Source: Cyclospora cayetanensis (Eukaryota; Apicomplexa; Conoidasida; Eucoccidiorida; Eimeriidae). From it: DNA of 64,000 nucleotides. The notes under the pieces were generated by a model that ran no database searches, was not told the DNA's origin, and saw only the letters and a program-made list of their open reading frames with translations. Location of the stretch: the NCBI RefSeq assembly GCF_002999335.1, contig NW_020312369.1, forward strand, positions 1-64,000, given 5' to 3'. Both the position numbers and the translations under genes were made by a program. Shown one piece after another: positions 32,750 to 45,800 of this stretch; the first letter of the stretch is position 1; every line of letters begins with the position of its first letter.

Positions 32750-35700
32750 CTAGGACTGCGTCTTTTGTCTCTTGCCATCGGCACCTGAAACGTTTCCCTG
32801 ATGTTCTGCAGAGGATGGCTCAGTAGTTACGCTCGAGGCAGGGCAACCCGAAAGCAGCAAAGTTCGTTTTTCCGTGAAATATCCTCTGTGTGGTTCCGTG
32901 AGTCGAGCAAGAGGTGTGGTGTCTTGGGGAAGCGTCCGGGGTGCGGCGGAGGGCTGCTCCTTAGCCGTCTGGAAGTAGGCCTGCCACGCCTCTCTGGAAA
33001 TGCCAGCTCGCATACGCCGTACGTGTTCATCAATCTCAGACAGCTCGTCCTCGTCATCCGAAGAGGCGCTGCTGCTGCTGCTGCTGCTGCTATCGCTACT
33101 AACATCGGTTGCGAAACCACTTGATGCCCGCACGCGGCAGAACTTCCCCGAGCGAATCTCCCAGCCGTCCACTCTGCAGCAATCAGGCACACGCAAATAA
33201 ACGAGCAATGCACATGGAAGAGGCTGTGGTGCTCACGAGCCCAGCCACCTAATCGCTCCATGTGTCCTCGTCATTTCAGATCCGGTGCCGTCACGGGCAA
33301 GCGTCGTACGAGCACTGCTAATTCTGCTAGGACCATCTAGCAAACAAGCTGTAGTATTGCATCCACGCGGTCCTAAGTAGCAGCTCACTTGTTCATAAGG
33401 TCAAGACGTCCGTAGACCTCCTTTTCAGGAAAATAACGTTTCAGTCGGGTGAACCAATGAGCCGCTAAACGGCGCCTGCCCTTGCGAAATTTGCGCCATC
33501 CAGCTTCCAAGAAGCCGAAAGAGAAATGATTTTGTGTGCAGGCTACACAATCCGACAGATTCAGCACCGCATGCCACCAATTCGGTGGCACGTATATCAC
33601 CTCCCCAGGCCCTTGGATGCACTGCAAACAACAGATAGCAAAGTTGCAGGGGTCTTTTGGAAGAGTGCCATTTGCATGCTATGTGTGCAATCTACCTAAA
33701 CGTCTATTCTGCATCCTACGTTCAATATAGACGTTTGCTTGTTTGATAGATCGCAGACACCTTGCTCTGTCTGCCATGGTGGCTGTGCCCACTAGTGACT
33801 CACGAGACAGCAGATAGCTAACAGGAAAGATCGCTGTTTCATTACCGGGTAGCTACCCATACTTTCGGTTGAAAGTCCAAGTTTGACAGGACCTCAAGCT
33901 GGATGATGCTTCTATTTTAACGCCTATGAGGGTTTCGTCTCGTGACAATACTGGTCTGTGTTATCTGCATTTCCGTGCAAAACCTTTTGTTTCGTTGCAC
34001 GCTTGCTTACCTCGTATACCGGAATATCCGGATACTTCTCCTTTATGCGTGGCAAAATGTTCTGGAACCACATTATCGGCTCGTCGTCTTCGCCAGACTT
34101 CATGAGGTGCTTCCCCTTGACAATCTGCTTTGATACGTTTGGAGGGAACAGCGCCCAGCTGACAGAATAGCCCATGCACATAAAATATCTGTGGAAACGC
34201 CACGATCCGGTTAATAGCGAAAAGCAAGAGGTGAAAAAAGAGAATGCCAATAAACATCCTATGAAACAGCTTTGAAAGCCAACGGCAACCGTCTGCTGCA
34301 TGCGCAGTGAAGACGAAGGAAAGTCGCGCCAACGTGGCTTACCGTTTATATCCCGAAGTAACCGCATTCCACGCAGCGGTGCCCAGAGGATCAATGTGGA
34401 CAGTCGTTCCGCTTCGTTTAGGCCCGACACAGAACCACCGGTGTCTGCACCCAGCAGAAGGCAAGCCGACTGAATATTGGCGTCAGACAGAGAGGTAGCA
34501 AAGGTATATGCTACAAGAGAAGATCTGTTTCGATGATGGCCACGCGTTTTGTGCAGACCGCATTCGGAGTATGAGTCAAGTAATGTTACAAGATTGAAGC
34601 ACATTCGTGCTATGAGTGAGAAAAGAACAGAAGAAGACTGCGTACGGGGGTCGTCGTTCATCCCCAACGATAGCATGCAGGTCCACGGGAAACAAATCGG
34701 GCACCTGCCAATCGTTGAGGAGGCCACTGCAGGAACAACACAAGGGCAGCAAAAATGTAAAGGTCGGAGCATGAGCTCCTTTCCCACGCCATGCGAAATA
34801 ATAGAAAACAAATAAATACCGACCAGAATTACAGAGCACACAAGAGGGTGGTGGCCTCTTATGAGATGGTGATGGTGGCTTTTCCCACCTGAGGTTACAC
34901 CACCTTGTCTTTCTATCGCTGTCATCATTAATACTTGTAGCTTCACGCGCACCGAACTGGCTCCTCTACCATAGGCCTTGCTACGCTGTTTTAGGTCTAA
35001 ATTGTGCAAAACACTGGCAGTGGGTGCAACTTACCAAGTGTTTGCCTTGTCCTCGACCGCTGATTCAAACAAATAGAGCGGCGAATCATCTGTCTGATGC
35101 TTCAAATAATCCATAAAATATTTCTGAGCAGGCAGTCAAATACAAAGATGGCGGCATCTGCCTGTAGAACACAAAGTGCCCAAAAAACCCCAATCTGTTG
35201 AACCAGCCTGAACGCAACACAATGGAGAAGAACGCCCTCACCATGGAGAGCTTGATCTTGTCACCATTATCCTTTTCCCCAACTTTAAATTTGGCCAATC
35301 GGTAGTCGTGGAGGAGCGTCTCGAGGTCCCATTTCTTCATGGCAGGCCATTCGTCCATCCAGCCGCACAGTAGAACAGGGCGACCAGGAACCTCAAAGTT
35401 TCTTATAAAATCTGCAAAAAAACACAGGATGCTATCAAAAAGCAATTTACACAAGCAAAAGCACGAATGCCGATGCGGTGTGCATCACCCAAAATAAGAG
35501 CAGAAAGCGCGCAACTAGTAGGGAACGACGAAAATGAGGAGGAAAAGGCCTCGAGATCAAATGTTTTACACCGCCCCACTTATGACTTGTCCGCCCACAA
35601 GCAAAGCTGGGCTTCATGTGCAACAGAAAAAACAGAGGCAAAGTGTGCGGACGTTAAAGGCTCCGTAATTGAGTATTAACGCGTTCACAGCATGGAGAAA

Positions 35701-36524
35701 CGTACGTCTGCGTAAAGCACAGAAGAGCGCATGCGCCTTGATAAAATTACAACACTTTGAAAAGTAGCAATACTAACCAGCATGAACCGTATCCTTCTTG
35801 TAGATCCGAGGAAGGTTCTCCTTTACTTGCAGGGAAACTTCGCAAAAGTCCGAGTTTGCGTATCCAAATTTGTCCCATTCGCTCCAATGCAAGTCGCCCC
35901 TAATATGCAAGAAAGAGTAAACAATTACTGGTTGCTTATGTTCTCGCGCTCTTACTATTCCTGCTGCATGCGGGTTCACATTCCTGCGGCAACTTGCCGA
36001 AATAAGGATGCAGCCAAATGGTAATTCTCCTGAGTGTTACGTCTAGCTGGAAAACGGGACAAGTGAAATTTGAGAGCAAGAAACATTTTGCCCGAGGCAA
36101 AGTGCTTTGAGACGATCGCTACTGTGATCCTTTGTGTAGAACTATACGCGCCATATATATGCAATTAAAAGCTCTGGAGCAGCTCCATTCAGCTATCGTG
36201 GCATTGTGGTAAAGTGGGCTAGGCCCGCAGCAAGGTTTACCTATGCTGCTTCTTTGCCCTGCGGACTTTGTCGCGCGTCTTGTGATGCAGAAAGGTTGAT
36301 TCGGGAAAGAACACTGTTCGCTGTTCCTCAGAGAAAGTCGATGCACTCCCGTTAGCGCTGGTGTTCACCACCTTTCCATCTCCCCCTTTGGTTGCGGCAC
36401 CAGCAGCTGCGGACGCTGCCTGTACATCAGAACGTGCTGTCGTGCCTCCTCCAAAAAAGTGCTGCCCAGAAGAGGGCGTGGAAACGCTTGACTCACGCTC
36501 GCCTTCGCAAGGCATTGTCGCCAT
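32750..36524 (-). CDS. JMJD6: JMJD6-type JmjC-domain oxygenase
   Basis: The family are Fe(II)/2-oxoglutarate lysyl hydroxylases, also reported as arginine demethylases, acting in the nucleus on splicing factors and histones. Nine exons: 36524-36241, 35899-35778, 35411-35242, 35123-35035, 34726-34646, 34444-34343, 34158-34011, 33621-33389 and 33173-32750, giving 550 residues with every phase consistent. The N-terminal 75 residues are Gly/Ser-rich. [17 protein letters not shown] opens the JmjC region, and [20 protein letters not shown] crosses an exon join. The HxD iron site is His265/Asp267 in [10 protein letters not shown]. Lys282 (GYKRWALF) is the likely 2-oxoglutarate contact, and the distal His is His349 ([11 protein letters not shown]). 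A poly-Ser/acidic tract lies at about residues 425-445, as in animal JMJD6. Exon 8 runs into a TGA overlapping its donor. Start: ATG 36524 has an upstream in-frame stop. Confidence 0.95.
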
Positions 36525-38278
36525 GAGAAGGACTCAGAGACTGAAAAAAGAGTACCCGTTCAACAAAGGATACATTGCTTGACGACCGCCTCCGAGCAAG
36601 CTGGCCTCGAGCCGTGTCTCTCTACGAGGGGATGCAGGGCTCTAGTGAGATTAAAATAGAGGCTGGCGAACCGTGAACCACGCACGCATCCACGTGATGT
36701 GGCATAGTTATGTTAGAGTGCTTGGGCAGGCGGCTGAAGTCTCGTGGCTTCGGCGAAATGAGGGACACTGCTGTGGGAGTGAGGTGCATCTGAAAACGCA
36801 GGGATATCGAGATGCTCTGCGTAGAACTGCGGCCCCTGATGTGTTTTCGCCAAAGAAGGCCATGCAAATATGAGCCGAGGAACAACTTGAACTGCGCCGC
36901 GGAGCCACTGCCAGCGCTGCTGCGGGGGTGGCACTGCGAAACAAGATCCAGAGAAGCCAGAAATCCACCTCCCGTCGAGTTAACACGATAAATTCGGTCG
37001 GAATGCCCCGATAAATGCTCTAGCCGCGCGTAGAACCGCACTGTTCAAATCTTGTAAACCCGCAACAGGAGCTCAGACTGGTGCCCGAGCCAACGCAAGC
37101 CTCTACATACCTGAAGGTCTAGTAAGAAGGCTCCGTTAAAGCTTCCGCCACTGGAGCCAGGCCTCTTTAGGACACAAACGCACTAACGCACTCGCCGCAT
37201 ATGCGGAAAAGAAGGGCCTCGAAGCCATGGCTTCGCTCCGATCAAAGGCACACAGACCCGCGGGGCTTTCTATCCAACCTCGAAAGTTCCTTACTTAGAC
37301 AGATGCGTCAAGCTATGTAATTTAAGGCATAAATTTCTACGAAATGCATTGCTTTACCCTCACATGAGTCGACTAATTCGCAGGCTACTTTTACGCCAAG
37401 GATTTAGTAGGGACAGCCAATGTATATTCTCTGCGCAATCACCCACGCTTAAACTGTGCTACACCGCTTCCCATGGTGGTATCCCTATGTAGGGCTAAAA
37501 GTATCTACAGTACTGCACCATTTCTGGGACAAGCGTCACGTGATAAACCTATTGAGCAAGCAACGCTTCAGATACATGGAAACGAAGGACATCCCTTTCT
37601 TGGTGTAACGGTTCACAGCGTACTCGAAGTATTGTATTTAGTGGGTAATGTGCGCTCAGAAGTGATGAACAGCACTAAATAGGAAATTGGCTGACTGCTT
37701 GCACCACACGCCTGCAGCATTCTGTCTTTGCCTCTACGACTCCCGGCGAAACAAAGGACAACATGCACGCTCAGGCTTCCGCATTCTGCTTAGATAAGAG
37801 GGGAGGGCACGTGCATGGCTTCCTCGACAAAGTATATAGTTTTAGAAAATGCGGGTGCTGTCATTCTAGAAAATATGAAGATTCATCCTACTGGATGCAA
37901 GTCCATGACTCTGCATCGAGTGAAGAGGAGCCAGCGTACCCTACAATCTACAACTGAAAATATGGCATTATCTAGCTTAGTGACTTTCTAGCGATTTCAC
38001 CTGCCACTTTATTCCTGCATATTTTTGATTAACAGGGCAAAAACTTTGTCGAGGACACACTTGTGGCCAGCCATAACTGTGGAATTCAAGGAAGCTGAAG
38101 GCTTAACATGACGGAAACGCCATCGCAACCTGTCTCTACACTCAAAAACTGAAAATTCAAGTCACTGCGTGTGACTTTCTATAAGCGTTCCGTGCATGAG
38201 AGGGTGACCAGAGCGCCGCAAAAATTCGTGTTTCGTACTTTTGTGCATGCTTTCCTTATTTCTTCATGATCAACAGAA
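36525..38278. other. Divergent intergenic region
   Basis: About 1.75 kb between the 5' ends of the JmjC gene (-) and the Mlo-like gene (+), so it should hold both promoters. Frames such as 36622-37041 (-) and 37473-37682 (+) have no domain or splice support. No repeats or structured RNA recognised. Confidence 0.5.
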
Positions 38279-41126
38279 ATGGGATGGCGATGCGACAGAG
38301 TCATTGCACTCGCGTGCGTGCAGCTGGCCTTTTGTCTTGGTGTCCACGCACACATGCAAGAGTCTGGATCAATTCGTTCACAGGGCCCGTTTCGTTTCGT
38401 CGGTGGAGGGGTACGTTCTATTTGACAAAGTGCGCCGCAAATCGCTGCATATGGGTCCATTAGGTGTTTGCTCAGCTCGAAGAAGCATCAAAGAAGGAAA
38501 GCCATGAAGAGTTCATCGAGAATTGGCTCCTCACTGGGCTTTTCATCGTCATTATCATCTCTTCTATCATATTCGAGGTGCTGGTTGAGTTGTTGCAGGA
38601 GTGCTTGCGGCATCGAGGGTTACACAAGCTTCAAGATATGCTGACTTGCGCATTCAAGGAGCTTACAATCCTAGGTTTTATCAGTTTGTTCCTCTATTGC
38701 GCCACTCGCCTAGGTGCTGTGCGAAAGTTGAACGACAAGTACTTGGGTGTTTCGAAAACGGAAGAGGTAGCGATACAGGAAGCAGAAGCACATGGCGAAG
38801 TCCCATATCCTCCAACCCATCTAACAGAGACCTTCGAGACCATTCATGTTTTAATTTTCATGATCATGGTGGCCTTTATCGTGCAAGTGGCTGTTCTCAC
38901 CGCGGTTGGATACCGCACGATGAAGGAACTTGAATACCTGGATGCAAAAACCTCAGATGATTTAAGAAAGGACGTCACTTCTCTTCTTGAAGGCGGCTAT
39001 GGTTACAAAGGCAGCGTCCGAAAAGCCTTGGAGCACTGGGGCATTAAACGTCGATTTATTTCGGCCACGAATCCTCTCATGCCAAAGCCTCGGCGCCCCG
39101 AACCTGGATTTCCAAAGTTCTCGTTCGCCGCCTACCTGATCCACTGCTTCGGGGAGAGTCTCTCTGTCATGATTGAACTTCCTCCCAGCATTCTCGTCCT
39201 TACGTTGCTCATAGTGGTACTTTTGAGGCCTGCTTTGTCACTCCCAGGGCGCGAAATTATAATCTTCATGGTCATCGCCGCATTTGGCCTGCTCTTGCTC
39301 ACATGTCTTGCATATGCATTTCTCAAATTCGCGGATGCGAAAGTTAGACCGGATTCAGGAGCGCTGGTTCCTCTCTTCAGCTCACAGGCCGTTGATCCCG
39401 AAGCGTCGGACAAGGCATTCCATTGCCCAATAGATGACAGGTGAGGTCCATAGTATTCCAACACATAACATAAGACACATTTGCATGGTATCCACTTTTA
39501 CGCCGCCCTAGACCACTGGCAACTATGAAGGATTGGCCCCGGAAACACGTAGGTGTTCTCGAAAACCCGTAAAATTTTGCCTGAGCTCATGAATTGATTG
39601 CAGGTCGTCAATCGTGCGGCAGCCCTGTTTCCTTTCGGCAGTAAGCACTTCTTTGGTGTCTTGAGTGGACAACCAGACTCATTAATAAGGGTTCAGATCC
39701 CCGCTACTACAGGCGGCTTTTGCAGCTTCTCCTTTTCTTCCACGCAGCGTACACCGCCATCTTGCTGATGTGTTTCTTCGCTCAGGAGCACGGTTCCCGA
39801 TACATTTGGTGGAAGAATGCTTATTGGGCGTATCCGCTGACTCTTGTCCCCTTGTGTGTATCTTTCATTTTCTGGGCACGGGTAAGACTGTGGCAATTCG
39901 GTGGTTTGGTCATGGGTGCCACAAGTGCTTCTGTAGCTCCTAAAAACCTTCACAACCGTGTTTCACGTGGATTTCCTTGCAAATCCCACTACCATAAGAG
40001 AGGTAGAAGCTGAGCAAGACAAGGTAAGTGCACAAACTCGGCTAATCACGTACCGTCCAGAAGGGTGTTCACACTGTCTCTCATCGAACATGCAGGCTGT
40101 TGTGCAGCGTGATGCTCAGATCCTTGAATTTTTAATGCATCAAGTACATCTGTTTCCCTCTTTTCTGACTAAACACGGTGTATATTTGGCAAACCTGTTG
40201 CATTAGGGCGGGAAAATCGAGAACGCAACGACAGTGCAGATTCAGAGCCTCATGTCGTCGTACGCCCGACTACCGCGTATGGCTCAGCTTCACATCGAGA
40301 GCCTATTTAGATGCCTGGCGGATCATGCAGACCGCTTTCCGCATCCTGGTGAGACCGTGATGCGTTCCTAGATAAGGAGCTGCTTTCATGGATCCTTCAG
40401 AGGTACCGGGAGTGGTGTCAAGGCACGTAATTGCAGATATAATCCGGTGTACGAGAACGGAAACAGTAAGCGCACAGCGAACAAAAAAAGACCGGTCACC
40501 TTATAAAATGATACCGTACGCGTGGCCCTTCAGACAAGCGAACAAGATGCAAGGACCTTTGCGGAGGACTGGTTCCGCATCATTGACACTACCAGGAGGT
40601 TTGTTCATGATCCGACTTCCTTCTGCATCTGCCCATGATACAATGCTATACATGGCGTGTGGCCTGCTTATAGCGGATACTTGCAGTTTGACGATTTTAA
40701 GGCCTTTGTTGTGCTGCTGGGCTCTTTGGGAGTTGATCCGAAACAGTACCCCCAGTACCAAAAAATGCTCCTCGGCAAGCTGTTTGAATCACTTGACACT
40801 GATGGAAACCAGCGGATCGTAAGCTGCATGCCCCCTTTTGTTCTGGAAGACGGAAACTCATTGCCGATTTCCTTGTTGCAGTCTTTAGATGAATTGGAAA
40901 AAGCTCTCAGCGGGTAAGGCGAGCTGGCCATGCGTGTGCATCCATAAGTACCGTTAAATCATCTGCCCTTGTTTGAAGGATGAGACCGCCTATCAGTCAA
41001 AGCGAGATCTTGTCCTTGCAACAAAGAATATCGGCAGATGGGGTTAATATCACAGAGGATAGTTTATGTGCGTGGGCCAGAAGAACACGGATGAAATCAC
41101 GCTCTTCCATCGTGGTCCAGCAGTAA
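38279..41126 (+). CDS. Mlo-like seven-helix membrane protein with C-terminal EF-hand
   Basis: Eleven exons (38279-38410, 38476-39440, 39713-39881, 39937-40023, 40096-40143, 40207-40348, 40437-40465, 40534-40598, 40674-40818, 40882-40913 and 40979-41126) give 653 residues in unbroken phase. Residues 1-24 are a signal peptide (MGWRCDRVIALACVQLAF). Seven hydrophobic segments follow, near residues 62-82, 107-124, 167-188, 278-295, 303-325, 370-390 and 403-420. Segments 1-3 resemble plant Mlo: KELTILGFISLFL matches the Mlo helix-2 motif, and FETIHVLIFMIMVAF matches helix 3. The tail carries an EF-hand loop at residues 587-598 (DTDGNQRI, then SLDE across an intron) with all calcium ligands. Plant Mlo proteins bind calmodulin through the tail; here a calcium-binding site appears built in. 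The 29-base exon 40437-40465 is the least certain. The EF-hand is solid; the Mlo assignment is by eye. Confidence 0.7.
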
Positions 41127-42881
41127 CTGCTAAATTCCTTGAAACTAACGCATTTCGCGTCACTTGTGCCAATCACTACCAGCCAGGGCATAAATAGGGC
41201 CCCATTTGGTAGGCTCAGGTCAGTCACCGTGTGCTTCTAGATCAAAGACAATCCAAGCAGCGGCCCCTCGTGTACTGTTGCTAAGCACAAGCGGCCGTAT
41301 TTGCTTCGATTAGAGCATACTTCTATGTAGGGTGATGCCGTCGCTACTGGCACCGAATAATATACAGAGCTCGTTGTGCGCCATTACCGGGGCTTTGCAA
41401 AGGGCGCGCTCATTCTATGGAATTTGCTCTGTATTACCACTTTAGAAGCTTTTAGTTCACAGATATCTGGAGGCTGTACTCCTTCGCGTCACAGCACTTC
41501 TGTTCACTGTAGAGAACGGCGGGGAGCCAAAGAGTGTTGAGGGGCCTATTCTTACTATAAAAGCGCTGCGGCCTGCGACGGAGGCACTAAGCGACTCTAC
41601 GTGATTCATGCTGGGGGCGTACGCCCTGGTAATTGTACCTAGCCCATTCTTAAAGGACGGCTTACAGTCCGCCTTTCATGCACTGAAAACGTCGTGTTTG
41701 CTAGTTCGGCGAAGAACGCCAAAACCACAGAAGGAGTTCCGCCTATACGCAGGCTTCCGTACAGTGTCGTCGGGGGAAATACTCTTTTAATTCACTGATT
41801 TCCACGTCCTGGATTACCTTGCAGGACGCGTTGGGTGCCTTGATGACCGACTTGCGTGCTTGCGCCGGCTCAACTGCATGTATGAAGGCTCTGAGAACTC
41901 TACATATGCAGGCTTACTACTGGCTCATCTTTGCGTTCAAAGATATCCCTGGCACTACTACTACCGTGTTGCTATCGAAATTCGATGGGAGTCAGAGTCG
42001 GTGGCACTCGCATCCTTTGCCATCATTTCACGTCCGGTTGCACCACACCGGCATGCACTTCTCAGTTATGGCAGTACTTCCATGGGGTAGGCACAACCAG
42101 CCTCAACGGGATTCACTTTCCCACCAATCTCCGGCGAAACGAGCCACAATTAATAGGTCTTCAGACTCAGCCCACCGCCCACCGGCCAGCCAGCTTCCCT
42201 AGAAGCTTGGAAGCACATTGACCACAAAGATTCTATGAAACAGTGCAACACCGATTCTTGCAACAAAAGACAGAGGGCCCTCCAGCCCCGTAGCGAGGCA
42301 GAAGACTGCCCCTGCTGCAGCCCCAAGCACGGTGGAATATCTGGAGCTTTGTTATCCGAGATCCTACATTTTATTCACTGGAAAGGAACATACAGACATG
42401 CATTGTGTCCTCCGCTCGCCTCCTCTCCATGCAATTCTTGCAAGTGCTTGCAGCCCCGTTCAGCTTTAGCAGCAGCAGCCCGTACTCCTCCCGCCGGGCC
42501 TGTATATAAATTGTTCTTGTCGAGGGAATAACCTTAATAAATTTGTGTTGCAATATCTTTAACAGAAGCAAGGCCAGCCACAGATTCCGGAAACGGACTC
42601 CATCGTTTCATGTACTCTTGCATCAGAGCAGCTTTTCAAGGAGCTCCGGTGGGGGCCAGTTGCGTCTGCGGGGTCTTTATGGGCCCCTCGGGCTTGACGA
42701 ACCGCTTGCGGCAGCCGTAGACGACGGCTCTGCACAACCCGAAAGGGAGATACGCACAGCTTGGCTCGGCTGCCTTAGTAGTTGCGGCCGCTGTATCTCT
42801 ATTCGTAGGATTACTGTGGAGCGGTTCGTAAGCTTTTGACAATTTGGGATACCTCCGACCTCCATCGAAATCTCCGCCGTC
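41127..42881. other. Intergenic with weak coding-like frames
   Basis: About 1.75 kb between the Mlo-like stop and the USP start. Frames at 41819-42202 and 41860-42090 follow an acceptor-like CCTTGCAG at 41817-41824 but overlap each other, show no domain and cannot be joined to either neighbour. I treat them as unsupported. An RNA gene was looked for and not found. Confidence 0.4.
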
Positions 42882-45800
42882 ATGACAAGGCAGCCAGGAA
42901 GCGGCGATGGCGCCGCAGACTCGATTGTTTCGCAGTGCTCTGACCAGCTGCAGCAGCAGCGGCTGCTGGAGAATGGGGGACCGGATTTTCCCTTTCTGCA
43001 TTTGTGGGAGATCTGGCAGAGAGGCAGCATGACGCCGCTCAGTCGGGGCGAAACTTGGTGCGTTTTCTGGGGTTTTAAGGGGCGCAGCGGTCCGTCTGAA
43101 GCACCGAGAAGGATTTACGGCAGCCTTTCTTCTGTGTAGGGGCAGAAAGGGGGAGAAGGAGGGAGCCTTTTCCCTCCTTTATTTAGCTTTTCCCATTGGG
43201 TGCTGCTACTGTGGATGTCGTGCTGGTTGCCTCTGCCCGTGCATCGGAGATGTTTTCGCTTCTGGGGTGTCTGCTGCTGCGGTGCGCTGCCAGGTACATT
43301 GTGAATGAGGGATTTCTTCAGAATCTACAGCAAGAAGCAAACAGACTGAAGAGCAGACTCTCCCCCGAGGCCGTCGCTCAGGCGCTGAGTGGGCTGGACA
43401 AGTTTGTGGAGCTGTCGAAACAACGGCTGGAGCAGCAGCGAAATAATCCTCCACAATCGCACCTGCGCATTGTGAACGCGCAACTGCTCTCCCCAGAAAG
43501 CGTCAGAAAGGGCTTTGCCACCAAACGAACGCGACTCGCCGCTGGTGTCGAGAAACAAATGGTAACTTACAGTCCCATCCCGCATTAACACGTTGCTCGT
43601 GTCTGTGCTCTTTCTGCGACAGCATTCATTCTGTAGTTCTCTCCCCGAAAGCCTTGCCTCAGGAGATTCTCGGTGTTTTGCACGTAGGCCTTGCGCTTTG
43701 CGTCTGTGCTCTCTCGCCCCTTTTCTCTGTGCACCACTTTTAAAAAGCACTCATGCAACCTTTCTGACAACAGCATGATCTAGTGGTGGCTGCAGTCCCC
43801 TGTGCATCTTCCGCCCCGCCTCCCTCTCTTAATAGACATGCACGCCTGCATGCACTTGCCGCCATTTCCCCATGATTGTCTTTCTTTCTTTGTCTTTCTC
43901 CCGACCATGCCGCCCTTAGACCTGTCTTCTGTTTGCTTGTCGAGTATATGTACATATGTATATACATATGTATAAATGTATATATACATATGTATATATG
44001 TATATGTATATATGTATTTGCGTGCGTGAGTGTATGATGAGGCGCTGCCTCCCCACTAGCCTGTCTACCTGCATGTGCGCAGGGCATAGCCTTTCAAGTC
44101 TGCGAGGCGTCTACGTGGACTGTTCTCTGCGCATGGGTGCCTCATGACATCGAAATTCCTCGTGGGGTGTACAAACAGTCCGGGCACTTTCATGTGGAGG
44201 TGCAGCCACTTTTGCTGCATGCGTTCAAAGCTCTCGGCAACTGCAGCAGCTGCAAGGAGACAGTTGCCGAACCAGTCAGTCAATTTGCTGCTGCCCGCGC
44301 AGATTCTCTGGATTTCACAATTCACAAGGTGCTTGCCTCCCCTACTCTACACGCTACACACTTCGTAGCCTCATTCCTTGAGTTTCCGTCGTGCCCTCCT
44401 GGCCTCTCGATTGCAGTGCTTCTAGCAAAGCCGAACGGGCAGTATCGCCCTGCGCGCATGCATTTTTTTCCCGGATTTATCTGCGTCGCCATATGTTCGG
44501 GGGGAAGAGGGAGTCCTCTTCTCTTTGTGCTCCTTGAGACAGCCAGGCGAAAAAGCTGCACCTGCTGCTGCTCTTTCGCCCTCTTTCTTAAGTGTTGCGG
44601 GCAGCTTCAGTTTGCATTTCTGGCTGGCCTTTTTTGGCGTATGCGTCTGTGCGCGCATTTCTCTCGGTAGCTCTATCCACATGTACCTCTATGTCCATAT
44701 ATGTATATCTATTCACATATCTACATATCTATCTCTGTATATAGATCTCAATGCTTAGTATGTACGTATGTATATGTATGTATGTATATGTATGTATACA
44801 TATGTATGTATAAATATATATGTATATTCATGTGTAGGTGCGCGTGAATATGTATGTGTGTCTATGTGGGGTGGCGTGGTGTTTCTCTGGTTGTGTGTGT
44901 GTCTGTGTACAGCTGAAAGAGCTCGTGGCAGTGGAGGCGTATGACGCGAGTTTGCATTTTTCGCTGGAGCTGCGAGAGGTTCCTGGGGGGTCACTTGCAG
45001 CGCCTGCGAGCAGTTGGAATTGTGTGTGGGAGGCTTCGGAGACATTTTTGGAAGACACGGATGTGGAGGACGGTGCTGGGCTCGTGTTGTTACACCGGTC
45101 TGCATGTCGTTGCTCGCGGAAGGAAGCGGCCAGTGCAGAAGAAGACGAGTTCGATGATGCGATGTGGGAAGCAGAGAGGGGAGCTCCTTCCATGGGGGAG
45201 TCTTCTGCAGTGCAGCGGGGGGGGGGAGCAGTCATGGGTGTCGCGAGAGGCAGCCGTCCTCTCTGCGGTATACGCAGACCGACGCTCGTCGCTTCTGCCC
45301 CCTCAAGCTCTGAGAGCTCTGGAATATGTCATGCTCAGTCCTTGGTGGACGTGTGGCTAGCCACGGGTGGCTTAGTGGGGCTTGTGAATCTGGCAAACAC
45401 GTGCTTCATGAATGCCGCAGTGCAGTGCTTGTCAGTGGTCCTTCCTTTCACGCGGTACTTCTTGAGCGGCGCTTACAAGGCGCATATCAACGAGCAAAAC
45501 TGCATGGGAACGCAGGGGAGGCTCGCAAATGCGTATGCGAAGACGCTTAAGGTGAGGCAGGGGCGTGGAGATTCATACTATTACCACCACTAGTGTTTTT
45601 ACTGGGGGAAGATGGCAGTGTCGGGAGAGATGCGCATGCAGACAGCGGAAGGCGAGGCGCAACGCTGGTGGTCTTATAGAGACAGACTTCTTCATGACGG
45701 GGTGCTGTCTGCACGGGGGCACACACAGAAAGAAAACGATAACGCCTCTCAAGAGGGAAAGGAGCTTTATTGCAAGCTTCTTCTTTCATCCGCCGCAAGG

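Noticed and set aside
41819..42202. Extra exons of the Mlo-like gene or a separate gene
   Set aside because: The Mlo-like gene already has an in-phase last exon with a stop at 41126. The frames here overlap in conflict and lack a domain.
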